Origin: Echinarachnius parma
Lineage: Eukaryota; Echinodermata; Echinoidea; Clypeasteroida; Echinarachniidae
Length of the DNA stretch: 64,000 nt
Reading direction: 5' to 3'
Assembly: GCA_037951105.1 (NCBI GenBank)
Contig: JBAMJV010003989.1
Location: 120,903 to 184,902, forward strand
The notes below the pieces were generated by a model that saw only the letters and a program-made list of their open reading frames with translations, searched no databases and was not told where the DNA came from. Positions 11,946 through 23,109 of the stretch are shown in pieces. Made by a program: the position numbers and the translations under genes. Numbering within the stretch: position 1 is the stretch's first letter; each line of letters starts with the position of its first letter.

Positions 11946-13190
11946 GGTTATAAATCATGCTAGAATATGATAATAATAGTTTTATAGACTGTAAACTCAA
12001 GATCATTTTCATTAAAATATGTTTCTCCATCTCAACTACACATCTTGATTTCAAAGGTCCGACTGGGCCAAAAGGAGGAAAGTTTTATTTCCAGTAATAC
12101 ATCGAGGAAAATTGGTGCAATCTACAAGTTTCTGAAAGATAAATAACTCTAAGATTCCAGAAAACTACATGTAAAGAGCCTGAAATATTGGTCATGATAC
12201 TTGATTTGTATGAACATTATTACAATGGTGCAGGGTCTGTACTCTGGTATGCATGATACAAATTCATCTTTGAAATACATTACAAATAATACACAAAGAG
12301 ACAAACAAATTCAATGACTTTTAAAGAGACAAGAAAAGTGGACACCGTAAACAGGTGACCTCTATAGACAGGTTCTCTAACATTGCATTTCTCTGCAGGG
12401 GAATGCATTTTGTGGCCACTATAGGCTGCTGTTACAGACAGGTTTGACAGTAATTTGCAATTTTCGTTTGAATATAATAATATTCGTTTAGCAAACCAGT
12501 AGACTTTCCTTCATCAACTACATTGACAGTTTGAAATATACATTATTTATATGTCTCATAGTATACAAACATTCTATGGAAAATACAAAATGTTTATTTT
12601 TTTTACCAGAACAAAAAGAAGTCTAAAGAAAAGAAATCAAACTTGTTTTAAATGGTGAGCAAATATGGTGTGACATTGTTGAATATTTTGTTTGTACCTC
12701 AATCATCCTTTTTTTCTTCAAATGTCATAAGAAATATATTTATTGTACATAAAGGTATACATTTAAGTAGGGGAACGTGATATTTCAAATATCAAGCTAA
12801 TGTTTTACATTTATGACAGCCATACAGTCAAAACCAGTCTCAAGAAATTATGTAACATCTCAAGCTTGATTTCAGGTCTTAAATAGAAATCTGTATGTAC
12901 TACGTACATGTCAAACATATGGCAGATCTTGATACTGAAGACCCAATTTAATGCGACCTTCGTATCTGCAATTCTGCATCTCTACCAGTTTTGTAGCTAG
13001 AACTTCCTTCTTTATAGTGTGGGTGTGATTTGATGGTAAATGTACACAATTTGCACTTTTCAATTGCATATTGTCAACACATGTTGACTAATACAATGAA
13101 AACTGTGCATTCTTATTATGTAGAACTGCTGTTAAGTAATGTGCTCTTTTATCGAACCATCACCGGATGTAGCTACAGGACGTGTTTCAC

Positions 13191-13582
13191 AAAGATTTAA
13201 AGTTGAATTTAAAATTCCAGCTAGACTTAACCCATTCAAAATGAACTGTTCTTGTTATATTACATGTCTTCTACACTGACCTCTGCCCGAGTATACTGGA
13301 GATCAGTCCTGAACGGGTTACAATTATGGTTGGTAGGCCGTATGTAGCCTTGGAATAAAATCAATTCAAAAGCAACGGTTCAAATATTTGATACTTGTGA
13401 GAAATTTGATATCAAGGCAGCATATATGACCTTTCCCTGATAACGGAAAATAGCTGTTTTTGAAAATGTATGTCTTGTTTTGAAACCTTTTTAGCAATTT
13501 TACAAAACAACTAAACGCTTTCCATGATTTCAAGTCCAAAGTTATTTAAAGTTCAACTTCAACATCTTTGTGAAACACCACC
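13191..13582. mobile_element. MITE family GTTTCACAAAG, copy 2, with nested short palindrome
   Basis: Ends GTGTTTCACAAAGAT and ATCTTTGTGAAACAC. A ~93-bp segment with ends TAACCCATTC / GAACGGGTTA at 13229-13321 is inserted in the left arm. Confidence 0.75.
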
Positions 13583-13584
13583 CT

Positions 13585-13727
13585 GGGCCCCCATTACATA
13601 GAACTGTTCTGATTGTTGTAAATGTTCAATTATTGTAACTACCATGGCAACCGCTACAATGCTTCATGCTGATAGGCTCTTGCCAAAGTAGTTTCAACAA
13701 TTGGACAAGTTTTATGAAACAGGGCCC
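13585..13727. mobile_element. Small TIR element near eIF2-alpha 3' end
   Basis: Ends GGGCCCCCATTACATAGAAC and GTTTTATGAAACAGGGCCC. Interior AT-rich, no ORF. Confidence 0.6.
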
Positions 13728-13808
13728 AGGGTCCTGATTGGCAGGGATTATTGTCCTACAATCTCAGCACATTTACTCTATTCTTTGTGATTTGTAACTA
13801 CGGAGACG

Positions 13809-16800
13809 CTAGTCTTCGTCATTCCCTATCTCCTCGTTGTCGTCATCGCCGTCGACCTCTGCGTTGGCCTTCTCGAGGTTCTCCAGATGCCTGGCAAGCT
13901 CCTGTTCTTCTGTGTCTGTCACCACCTTGGGCTGCAGATGGAGTAACAAAGAAAGAGAACAAAACCATCAATGAAATGCCATTTCATACACCGACAGTCA
14001 CATGCATAAACTAGACACAGTGCACTCAGGGAGTGCATACCTCCGCCAACACTCGAATGTTGATGTTTGCGTGACCTTGACCTTGCCCTTTGACTTTTGA
14101 TCTTGAAAATTAAATGGGTTCTATTCTAGATGAACACGAAGCTTCTACGAAAAATTGGTTGAGATATCTGTGAAATTGTGCGCAGGAGACTGGTGACGCA
14201 CTAACAAACAAACAAACGGGACAGAAAACATACTTCGTTGGCGGAGGTAATTACTATTCCTGCTACATATTCTAGAGACTATTTGTACTCGGCCCAAAGA
14301 GAAAAAATACAAAACAAAATACTTGTTTATGTAAAGATTGTTCTTCCGTGTATGTCTCAACCTTAGGCTACAGATGGAGAAATAAATAAAGAGAACAAAA
14401 CTAAGAAGATGTCATAAATATTCATTATTAAAGGGATCTAGTAACTTTGTTGACATGACTTGTGCAAAAAGCGATGAGTGGTTGATACAATGTATATTGT
14501 TGTTATCTGATATGTCCACGCGGTGTTGTGTGAAAATTTCAAGTTAAATGGACTTTATATGGCGGAGTAATGAGCAAAAATGCAAAGTGACATTCACTAA
14601 CTCATTGCACTCACTTTGTACACGGTTCTGACGATCCATTGGATAATTTGACATCTGAACACTTCAATCGTAAATATCTTTTTAATGAAAGGGAAATTTG
14701 AACAAACGAAACCTGTCCCATGCTTTTTTTGTTAATAAGAATACAACAAGGTATGAGGGAACCGCTATAATTTCAATTGGATTTTGAGGATTTGGACAAT
14801 GTTACTAAGTCCCTTTAAATTGATCCATTTACTTGTCAAATTCAATAAAATATCATTTCACATTTCTCTTGTACCTTGTTGATAGGCTAATGGTAACAGG
14901 AGAATGAAATGGGTTTTGATTTTTCAAATGTATCCCTATTTATGGAAATATTTATAATTGAATTGAAAAGCTTTCCTTACACTTACAATTGAAGTCGAAT
15001 GTATCTGAATTTGGATTCTTCGCACCATCGATCCGAGGATGATAGTTGATAAAATCTGACATAGATTTTTCACTTTTTTAAAAGTAGGTAAACAGCTTTC
15101 TTTTTCTATGCAACTTTCACACAACATTGAGAAGAATCTTACGATTATAAAACAAGCGACTTACAGCCATTATGGTCTTGAACTCTCCGCCGCCTGCTAG
15201 GATGCATTCCTTGATCTTTTCTAACGCTTCTTTTAATTTATCAACTCCTTCCACTCGTTCTAACGTCTGGGTAGTGACAACGTACAGGGGTGGGGCGATG
15301 AGATTGATCTGTTTAAAACAAATTAAAACACAATAAAGAAAATATGTTAATTCCTATTGGAGCAGTCATAATAGGAGAATGCATGCAATAGAATCATTTT
15401 TTTGAATTCAATTTAAATCAAATCCCTGATATAATATACTTCAATGCTTGTGTCGTTGATAATTTTATGCGCTAGAGTCGTTTACTTATAGCTACGTTAT
15501 GGAGTAAGTCAACCCAGCAACTCTGTGTTCAAACACAGTAAAAGTTGCCTTTAATTTCATGTGCAATTTGCATTTGATATCAAACCCACCTTTGATTTAG
15601 ATCCATTAGTTAGCACAAAGATGTGTTTGATTGATCTCTTTATGCAATGGACAGTTTTCGTTTAACTGCAAAGTTGATCTATTCATTCATCCCACATAAA
15701 AATAGGTTTCATGCAAGGATCTATGCTAGTTAGTCTTGCATTTCAATGCGTAAAACAGTGCACATCATGCATCCTTACGTAATACCTATTGTTTAGCGGG
15801 GTGTTTGAATGATCTCTTTATGCAATGGACAGTTTCGTTCAACTACAAAGTTGATCTAATCATTTATCCCTTGTGATCAATGGGTGTACTGCAAGGATCT
15901 ATGCTAGTTAGTCTTGCAACTTTATTAGAGCCCTTGCGAATGATATGCTTGGTTAGACTTTCCCTTGGGCAACTTCTGCCGGGTAAACAGGGCAATATGA
16001 TCAGGCACTTGTCCCCGGTAGGGCTAGATTAGTCACAGAGCATGCTGATTTCGCTTTCCTTTCAATTCATTTCATGTACATGAACACTCTCTGGGATAGG
16101 ACCTTGCAGATGTACTTGTCAGTATGTATATAGTAATTCAAGTTACTACGCAGCATAGTATGCTAAACCTTTCTTTCTTTAATTTCAGTTTCTAACAGCG
16201 AATAGAGACATACATGTATGTGATATGCTGGTTATAAATACATTATTATTATAATGAATTATTTGAATGCGTAAAAGAGTGCAAATCCACCTACCTTGAT
16301 AGGCATGTCTTCTGTTGACATATCCAGACCCTTCATAAGAGCATCCTTTACAGCATCGATGCCATCATAGCCGTAACACGCCACCTCAATGTCTGTGCAG
16401 AGAAATAATCATTAAATCATAAGAAGAGACCAAAAAAGGATTACTTTGATTGATTGATAAATCAAGGGCCTTTGTTAGATCATTCTCATGCCATCATAGC
16501 CATAAATTGTAAAACACCACCTCAATATCAGTTATGGAGAGGAAAAGGAAGAATCATAATTTAAAAGAGTGGCATTGTGAGAGATCTATGATTTCAGAAA
16601 TTTTCATCAACTGATAAAATCACTATTTTAAGCTATAAATTGATTAATAATTGACAGTACTTCACCTGGCTCAACATCCATTTTTACTGGCCCAGGGTAT
16701 CAGGACTATTATATACAACTTGACACTAAAAATGCATCTAATATGTCTGTAGATGCATTTAATGAATTTTTTGCATTAAAATTTGTACAAAAGCGCATAC

Positions 16801-19800
16801 TATAAAAGCAGATGATACATCTGTCAAGTTGTACATAACTGCCAGTATAGAGTGGTGAAGTGTGACGTCATCAAAAATCTATTTTTAGAATTTTCAAATT
16901 TGAACTTCATTTTCCGAAAGAGCATAACAAATAATGTCCAAATACCGAAAATCAATTGAATATGTTAAGTATTGGCTGAGATATGCCCATGTGAATGAAT
17001 TTTATTTCAATAGGCAATCAGTGTTATAGTGCTCTGGTTCATAATGCTCTGTCGGAAAATGAAGTTCAAATTTGAAAATTCTAAAAATAGATTTTAATGA
17101 CATCATAGATTCTGTAAAATTTACCTGATCTGATTTTGACAGCTTGTGGCGTGAGCTTCCTCTCAATGTTCTCCAGTAAAACCTGGTGCGTCTTCTCATC
17201 CAAGTTGCACTCATTCAGGAGCTCAGGCTCACTAAACATCAAAACAAATACAAATTTGTCATCCATTGTAAGTCAACATTCTATCAATAGTTATAACCAG
17301 CTTTCTATTATTCATGATGAACCCCGCCCCATAAAATTTGCAATTGCAGGAGCATGGCCTTGAAGGTTATATTTTATATCCTTACAGATAAAGAAAATCT
17401 TCTGCATGCAATGATGCCACACACCTTTTGAGTAATGCAGGAAGCATTCTGGCAAATTTTTTTTTTTTGGGGGGGGGGGGGGGTGTGGGGGAGGGGCACT
17501 TTTTGAGTTAGATTTTCTGTTAATGAAGAAACACTTTTATCATAATTGTTTTCTCTGTGAACAATTACAAAAGTCTGTCTCAAAGGCAAACTGTGTGCCC
17601 TTTAGATGTCGAGTAACTTTAAGAAGTTAAAACTCGCTTAACATATGTTTTGAAGGCCTCATACGAGTCATATCCTACTGTGGTGTATTTCTTCTATCTT
17701 GGAACAGTTACATTTCTTAAAACAAATGATACAATAAAGTTACAACTCACTTGACACATGTTTTGAAAGCATCATAGGCACCATATCCTACTGCGGAGTA
17801 TTTCTTATCAAAGAACCACGGAGTCTTTACAGAAAGTTCCTCACGTTGTAAGTCTTTGGGAGTCTATCTTAATCACCTTTCTATGTATAATTAATCATCT
17901 TTCTGATAATGATACAATTAAAGTTACAACTCACTTGACACATGTTTTGAAGGCATCATAAGCACCATATCCTACTGCAGAGTATTTCTTATCAAAGAAC
18001 CACGCAGTCTTGACGTAAAGGTCCTCCAGTTGTGCATCGCTGCGGTATTTCAGGATCTCCCCAACGTGTCTAAGGATGCTGTTAACCTGAACAAATAATT
18101 CAGCAATAAAATAGTGTACATTGACATACTTTGACATTTAACAACGCAAGTTCTATTGTTGAAAATTAAGCATGTACAGTCGAGCCTGTGTATTGTGATC
18201 ACCTACGGGGGAAAATACAAGAGGCCACTGTAAACAGGTGACCACTACAAACAGGTTTTATAACATTGCTTTTCTGTGCAATAAATGTACAGAAAATTCA
18301 CATTTTACCAATTTCTTGAAATACAATATATAATGGATTTCAGATAAAATGTTGAATTTGCAATTCTTCAGTCCTCTCAGTACAAGTAATCATAATGTTT
18401 TAACTTAAGTCAAAAGAAGCAGATACCAAAGTGTGACTTTATAGTAATTCATTGCAATGGGTTTATGGTTCTGAACCATGTCAGACAAGCCAATACATTC
18501 TGACCTACATTAAGTGGATGCTAAGAAGGCAATCAACCAGCTCCATTCACTATTAACCCCTTGCCTACGGGAACCGAGTGGGATATGTACAAAGTCTATG
18601 GGGATTTCAGAATCTCGTAGGGAATGGGTTAAAAGCCAAAATCAAAGGACACATTATTTAGAACCTAGACTAAACACATAATGTAATGGCATTACAGGGC
18701 TATACAAACCCACATGCCCACTTGTCTAGGGCAAGTGGAAATCAGTTGTGGGCAAGTGATTTATATCCAAGGGTATTAATATTATATATAAATCATCTTT
18801 ATTTATTCAAATCAATCGAATGTTACAAAGAAGGGTTGAAACCCAGGTCCATGGCAGAAGTTGAAAATAAATTCGCATTCTGCAATTGGCAGGGTGTTTG
18901 AATTTGACAGTATTGCATTCTGCAAAGATAATTGAAAGCAACTTATCTCTTGACATTTTTAAACAATCTATAAACAAATTGCTCTTTTCTTACTGTTAAA
19001 AAATCATGTAGGTAACTCATGATTTCGAGCAGTTCTATTTCATTAGGAACTTGCCCAACTGAGCTAGTTATAAAATACAATTTTTAAAGGCCTGTGCCCA
19101 TATTAATACAATCCTGCTAGCTAAGTATATTTTTGATAGGACTGCAAAAGCAAAACAAAATTTTGTTTAGACACTAACATTGGTTATCTGGGTAAGCCTT
19201 AGGTACCCACTAAAGCAACTAAAAAGATGATGAGTACAATTCTTAGCCATCTCATCCAAAATTAACTTAGAATGGAACTAAGCTAGCGGGGTTTTGTGAA
19301 TATGGGCCTGGTTATTACTAGGGCTGAGTTCAAACGGATATCCGTCCGATATCCGACCGTGAAGGTTGGATACCGGATTCAAATTCTCGGATGCGGGTAT
19401 ACAAAAGAACAAAAAAAAAAAAAAAAAAATTTTTTTTTTTTTTTTTTTTAAAATCCCCATTCTATAGATTCGGTCAGAAAATGGCACGTTGAACCCTGCT
19501 AATCTATTGCTAAAGTTAGGGTATTTTACATATATCACAAATAAACAAATGGTAAGAGGATTAATGAATAGATTAGTGGTATAGTGAGAGCCAAATTTAG
19601 AAGAATCAATGATGAGATATCCGAAGGCTTTCATCTTGACAGCGGTTTTTTTTTTTTTTTACATTTTGGATATATCCGATATCCGTCCGTTTTTACTCGG
19701 CTCATATCCGGATATCAAAATATCCGGTTTGACTCAGCCCTAGTTATTACTTTGGTGCTCAATACTTACTGCTTTGGCTTTTGCAAATTTCTCCTCACAC

Positions 19801-20313
19801 TTCTTGATTTCTTCTGCCGAGACTCTCCTCTTCGACAAATCAATGTAACCTGTTCAAAAGGGAATTAGGGGAAAAAACAATGTTATTGATAAAAGACATG
19901 ACTGACAGAAAACAGTCATGAACATTATAGAAAATCAATGCATTTTGCACACTCACATTTTGTCAGTTGAGAAAGAATGACAATTATCAACAGAAATACA
20001 AGGTCTGTCTAAATGTAACAGTATTGTGTCTGTAAATAGCCCAAACCATGACCCAACCCTAACTGAAGAACAAACCTTTGTCTTTGTCTACTCTGATAAC
20101 CACTACGCATTCATCACGGCCGACTCTGATCAGCTTGTTGATGGATCGGATACGCCTCCTCGACAGCTCACTCAGCAGGATCATCCCCTCAATGTTGTTG
20201 TACTCCAGCAAGCTGACGTACGCCCCCATCTCCGCAATGGAACGGACCTTCACCATGACGACATCATCCACCTCCGGGAAGTGTTGTTCGTAGAAGCGAC
20301 AGGAAAGCGGCAT
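13809..20313 (-). CDS. EIF2S1: Eukaryotic translation initiation factor 2 subunit alpha (eIF2-alpha), 7 coding exons
   Basis: Minus-strand coding exons are 20076-20313, 19770-19849, 17935-18086, 17125-17231, 16295-16392, 15165-15308 and 13809-13931. They total 942 nt and 313 aa (human protein 315 aa). The start [20 protein letters not shown] matches the family N-terminus. The S1 domain spans about residues 15-88. The regulatory serine is at position 51 in [15 protein letters not shown], and the kinase-docking KGYID is at 79-83, split by intron 1. The middle helical domain carries [20 protein letters not shown]. The alpha-beta C-terminal domain ends in an acidic tail ([15 protein letters not shown]). 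The protein joins the eIF2-GTP-Met-tRNAi ternary complex; phosphorylation at Ser51 by stress kinases blocks eIF2B recycling. It is head-to-head with RAE1 and followed on the same strand by the CIB gene. Introns 2, 3, 4 and 6 contain decayed exon fragments or TIR elements. Confidence 0.98.
14348..14412 (-). pseudogene. Ghost copy of eIF2-alpha exon 7 acceptor region
   Basis: CAACCTTAGGCTACAGATGG followed by an AAAGAGAACAAAAC-type stretch matches CCACCTTGGGCTGCAGATGG and its flank at 13920-13970. Only the exon border and adjoining intron are recognisable. It lies about 400 bp 5' of the real exon. Confidence 0.7.
14428..14818. mobile_element. TTAA-flanked TIR element, copy 1
   Basis: Ends TTAAAGGGATCTAGTAAC and GTTACTAAGTCCCTTTAA. 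A related copy in opposite orientation is at 36330. The TTAA at each end suggests a piggyBac-type target, but the TIR itself is not diagnostic. Confidence 0.8.
15630..15920 (+). repeat. Tandem ~170-bp duplication in eIF2-alpha intron 5
   Basis: GATCTCTTTATGCAATGGAC and GCAAGGATCTATGCTAGTTA occur twice in the same order (15630-15745 and 15803-15918), with moderate divergence between. Confidence 0.8.
16487..16555 (-). pseudogene. Ghost copy of eIF2-alpha exon 5 acceptor region
   Basis: ATGCCATCATAGCC, CACCACCTCAATATC and a following purine-rich stretch mirror the exon 5 start and its intron (16365-16430). A ~10-nt insertion and scattered changes separate the blocks. It lies about 100 bp 5' of the real exon. 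Confidence 0.7.
16869..17106. mobile_element. TIR element in eIF2-alpha intron 4
   Basis: Arms ATCTATTTTTAGAATTTTCA and TGAAAATTCTAAAAATAGAT extend through TTCAAATTTGAACTTCATTTTCC. It ends about 20 bp from the exon 4 donor. Confidence 0.8.
17610..17690 (-). pseudogene. Second, more decayed copy of eIF2-alpha exon 3
   Basis: The segment AACATATGTTTTGAAGGCCTC…CATATCCTACTG resembles the same exon 3 end and donor as the intact copy at 17935 and the duplicate at 17748. It carries more substitutions and loses similarity after TATTTCTT. Confidence 0.65.
17726..17852 (-). pseudogene. Partial duplicate of eIF2-alpha exon 3, reading frame intact
   Basis: This is a near-identical copy of the 3' two-thirds of exon 3 including the donor and the following intron bases (AATGATACAATAAAGTTACA). 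It translates without a stop as [18 protein letters not shown] followed by [16 protein letters not shown]. The upstream part differs and the acceptor is poor (purine-rich, a TAG just before). It could be a young tandem duplication or a rarely used alternative exon; a duplication relic is likelier. Confidence 0.8.
18553..18632. mobile_element. Short TTAACCC palindrome (eIF2-alpha intron 2)
   Basis: Ends TTAACCCCTTGCCTACGGGA and CTCGTAGGGAATGGGTTAA in 80 bp. Confidence 0.6.
19319..19742. mobile_element. hAT-like non-autonomous element in eIF2-alpha intron 2
   Basis: Ends TAGGGCTGAGTTCAAAC and GTTTGACTCAGCCCTA with GGATATCCG repeats inside. It is flanked by the 8-bp direct repeat GTTATTAC (19311-19318 and 19743-19750). 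The 8-bp TSD with TAGGG ends fits hAT. The right end lies 27 bp from the exon 2 donor. It contains a long A-tract followed by a T-tract. Confidence 0.85.
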
Positions 20314-20492
20314 GGCTGTCTCGTTGACTCGGAGCTTTGATCAGGGAATGAGTGGTCTTTTATGATGGTATGTGTATCTGTAAACTGGAAGATATTGTGG
20401 GCAGGAAATCTGGTGAAAACAGGGTCAAAGTTAATTTTCTTAAAAACATGAATATCTCAGAGTCAAGATATCACTCATCGGCAGATAATAAA

Positions 20493-20909
20493 TTAAAGGG
20501 GACCACCAGGCAAAGAACAACACATTATTATATGTTTTGGTACCGTTTTGTGATATCAAATAGATACCCAACATTTTGCAAAGGGTTGTGTAATTCATAA
20601 ACAAAGCAATTCATTTCCACCACTTACGGAACCCGTACTATTTCCTGGTTCATACGGGCCAAACATTTGCGAGTGCGTCAATGCGATTCACGCGTATGTT
20701 TGTAGACAATAGAATCCTCGGCGATTCGTTCGCTCTGCACACAGCCTTCACAATTCAGACCGCATGAACGCTTTAGACTGGCGAGGCGTTTTCCAATTAT
20801 ATATTATTTTCTGGAAATATATTTTCGTGAATTTGTTGATGGAAAGGAATACTAAAGATGTTACCTTTCTTTAATAATAATATTATTTTTGGGTGGTGGT
20901 ACCCTTTAA
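20493..20909. mobile_element. TTAA-ended TIR element upstream of eIF2-alpha
   Basis: Ends TTAAAGGGGACCACC and GGTGGTACCCTTTAA. It includes a GC-richer part (20620-20790) with several CG dinucleotides. No ORF. Confidence 0.65.
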
Positions 20910-22065
20910 TGTAAAGAGGCCCATAATTATGACTTATTATAATAATATTATTATTGGTCTTCTGAAAGACTTGATAGTTTTTTAAATTCATAATTGATTG
21001 CAAAAGAAAACAATGAAATTAATGAATTTGTGCAAAAAATGTATGCTTGTCCAACTTTCCCTCTTTCAACGAGTAAATTGTCATACTCATACTGTTCAAT
21101 GTCATGACAATTGGTTCAACAATATTCAGTCGTAGTCGTACATGCAACAAGCCAAGGCAACATGAACCATGATCATTCATGAACATGTACTGTCTCACTC
21201 TCAACACGACAACAGGCACAGAAATAAGCTCAACAACATGATGCTCCAACTTAATTTATTATTTTCATTATTATCTGAGGGAAACTATCACTCACACTCA
21301 TATGACAAAGACTTAGACACTGCTTTTTTGGTCTGAACATGTAGTAAGTTCACACTACATGAATACCAATATGTGGGACAATACAAATAAATTATTTTTG
21401 GAGATCCATACGTCAATCTTAAATATCAAATAAAACGTCATATATATTACTATTTAACACACAAATAACACAATAGCTGACTTACAATTTTACAGTGTGA
21501 TATATTTGCAGAACAATATTTGAAATCTCGACTGACTAAAAGGAGCAATTTTATCCGCTTCACACGTGTATCCTGATGCAATTTTCGTGGGCGATGCTCG
21601 CAAACAAAATTGATTGATTGTCGCCCTCTTGAGTTTCGCGCGTGACAATTTTTCATGTCGATCTTCTTTGAATTTTACATGCAGCGCATATGCGACTTCA
21701 CTTTGCATGCATTTGCTATGCACATGCACTGAGTCTGAGCTGATCGAATGAATGGAAATGGAATGGAGATCTGAGAGTGGATGGAGACACTAAATCACTG
21801 ATGAATTTATGATGATTGAAAGAGGATAACTCTTGTGCGAGATCATAGCAGTTTAAGTCACTTGGAAACGGTGGAATCCAGAAACTAAGCTGAATAAGTT
21901 TGTGTTAAGTGAGTAAAACTAATTACTAAGTTCAAACTTCAATTTCAATGACAATGTTCAAAATCAAATAACAAACTGTATGTGAAATTCATTTGAAACA
22001 TTACAAATACATGCATCAGAATTGGTGTTGTAAATATTGCTCTTAAATTAAAACTAAGGCAATAT

Positions 22066-22301
22066 CGTGTATTAGGCCCCACCACTGCTATACTGTATAC
22101 ACTTATGTAGCCAACTATAGCCACTAAATCTGACCTATAGTATAGCCACTAAATCTGACCTATAGCCATTAATCTGACATATAGCCATTAATCTGACCTA
22201 TAGCCACCAAATTAGGGTTAGGGTTAGGGTTAGGGTTAGGGTTTAGTTAGGGTTATGGTTAGGTTATATGTATACAGTATAGCAGTGGGGCATAATACAC
22301 G
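22066..22301. mobile_element. TIR element carrying telomere-like (TTAGGG)n
   Basis: Ends CGTGTATTAGGCCCCACCAC and CAGTGGGGCATAATACACG; arms also share TATACTGTATACA. Inside are ~20-bp tandem repeats (CTATAGCCACTAAATCTGAC) and about five TTAGGG units followed by degenerate ones at 22213-22265. Confidence 0.85.
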
Positions 22302-22469
22302 ATTATGCCAAAACTAAAAGAGTAACTAGTACTTGCTGTTTTTTGTTGGACTGATTGTGACGTGATTAAATTTCATGTTGACGTGAATTGTGAGTTTGCG
22401 AGTGACGTCTTGTTGTGTCCGACTTGTCTCTAGAAGACAGAAGTCGACTGACAGAATAAAATAAACGTC

Positions 22470-22550
22470 CACATTCTCTGTGATTTTTGTTTGGGGTTTT
22501 GGGCAATAAATCGTCTTGTTTGCCTTATCCATAGCATTTGGTTTATTGAA
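22470..22550 (+). pseudogene. Ghost copy of RAE1 start-codon region
   Basis: About 58 aligned bases (CATTC…GGCAATAAATCGTCTTG) match the sequence around the RAE1 start (CATTC…GACAATAAATCACCATG) at roughly 70% by eye. The ATG is replaced by TTG. It lies 600 bp upstream. This is the weakest of the ghost copies. Confidence 0.55.
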
Positions 22551-23109
22551 CATTTCTTTGTTCAGTTTACTTCAGAATAGTTTGAGGAACGGGAACCACG
22601 CCTGATGATCAAAGGACATTGACATGGATTGAGGTGAAGACGACTCCTCAATTTCAAAATGAAAGCAGCCATCGGTTCAACAGACAACCCGAACAAATTA
22701 ATTTTCTTCACGAACTTCAATTTATACTTTTCCGAAATAGAGAATGCAATATAATTCAAACAGTGATCAGTCCGTAAATGGGTTATTCATTGATCAGTAT
22801 CACATAGATACAATGTAAATGGTTCTGGTAGAACCATTTACCTTACACTGTACATAATTTGTGTAGAACCTATATTTGAACCACAACTTTTTTACAACTT
22901 TTTTTCTTTGTTTGATAACCAAGCTTTTTCCAGATTAGATATTTTTGTTTCATCAAATTGTACATAACGCATTATATTCTAAATTCATTCTATGTCATTT
23001 CTTTTAAAATTATAAATGTCTTTGTTTTCCTTGTGCAGAATTCAACTTCATTCAGATCCATCAAACATTCCCCCGACCTTTCCTTTGTGGTTTGGGACAA
23101 TAAATCACC

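Larger units (their letters stand above)
10045..13808. other. Intergenic region between the CIB start and the eIF2-alpha 3' end
   Basis: Holds A/C-rich simple repeats (CACACA near 10745-10775), poly-G/poly-C tracts (10496, 10831, 11126), and the elements at 10797, 11682, 13191 and 13585. The stretch 11946-13190 shows nothing recognised except a fragment of the CTATAGACAGG family. The CIB promoter should lie just above 10045. Confidence 0.6.
20314..23109. promoter_or_regulatory. Divergent intergenic region of eIF2-alpha and RAE1
   Basis: 2.8 kb between two start codons pointing apart, so promoters of both genes must lie here. It also holds TIR elements (20493, 22066) and the ghost RAE1 start at 22470. 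A CG-richer stretch with GCGCATATGCG-like sequence lies at 21590-21730. No core element was identified with confidence. Confidence 0.45.

Noticed and set aside
22213-22265. Interstitial telomere or chromosome fusion site
   Set aside because: The TTAGGG units lie between terminal inverted repeats of a small element, so a transposon-borne origin is simpler.
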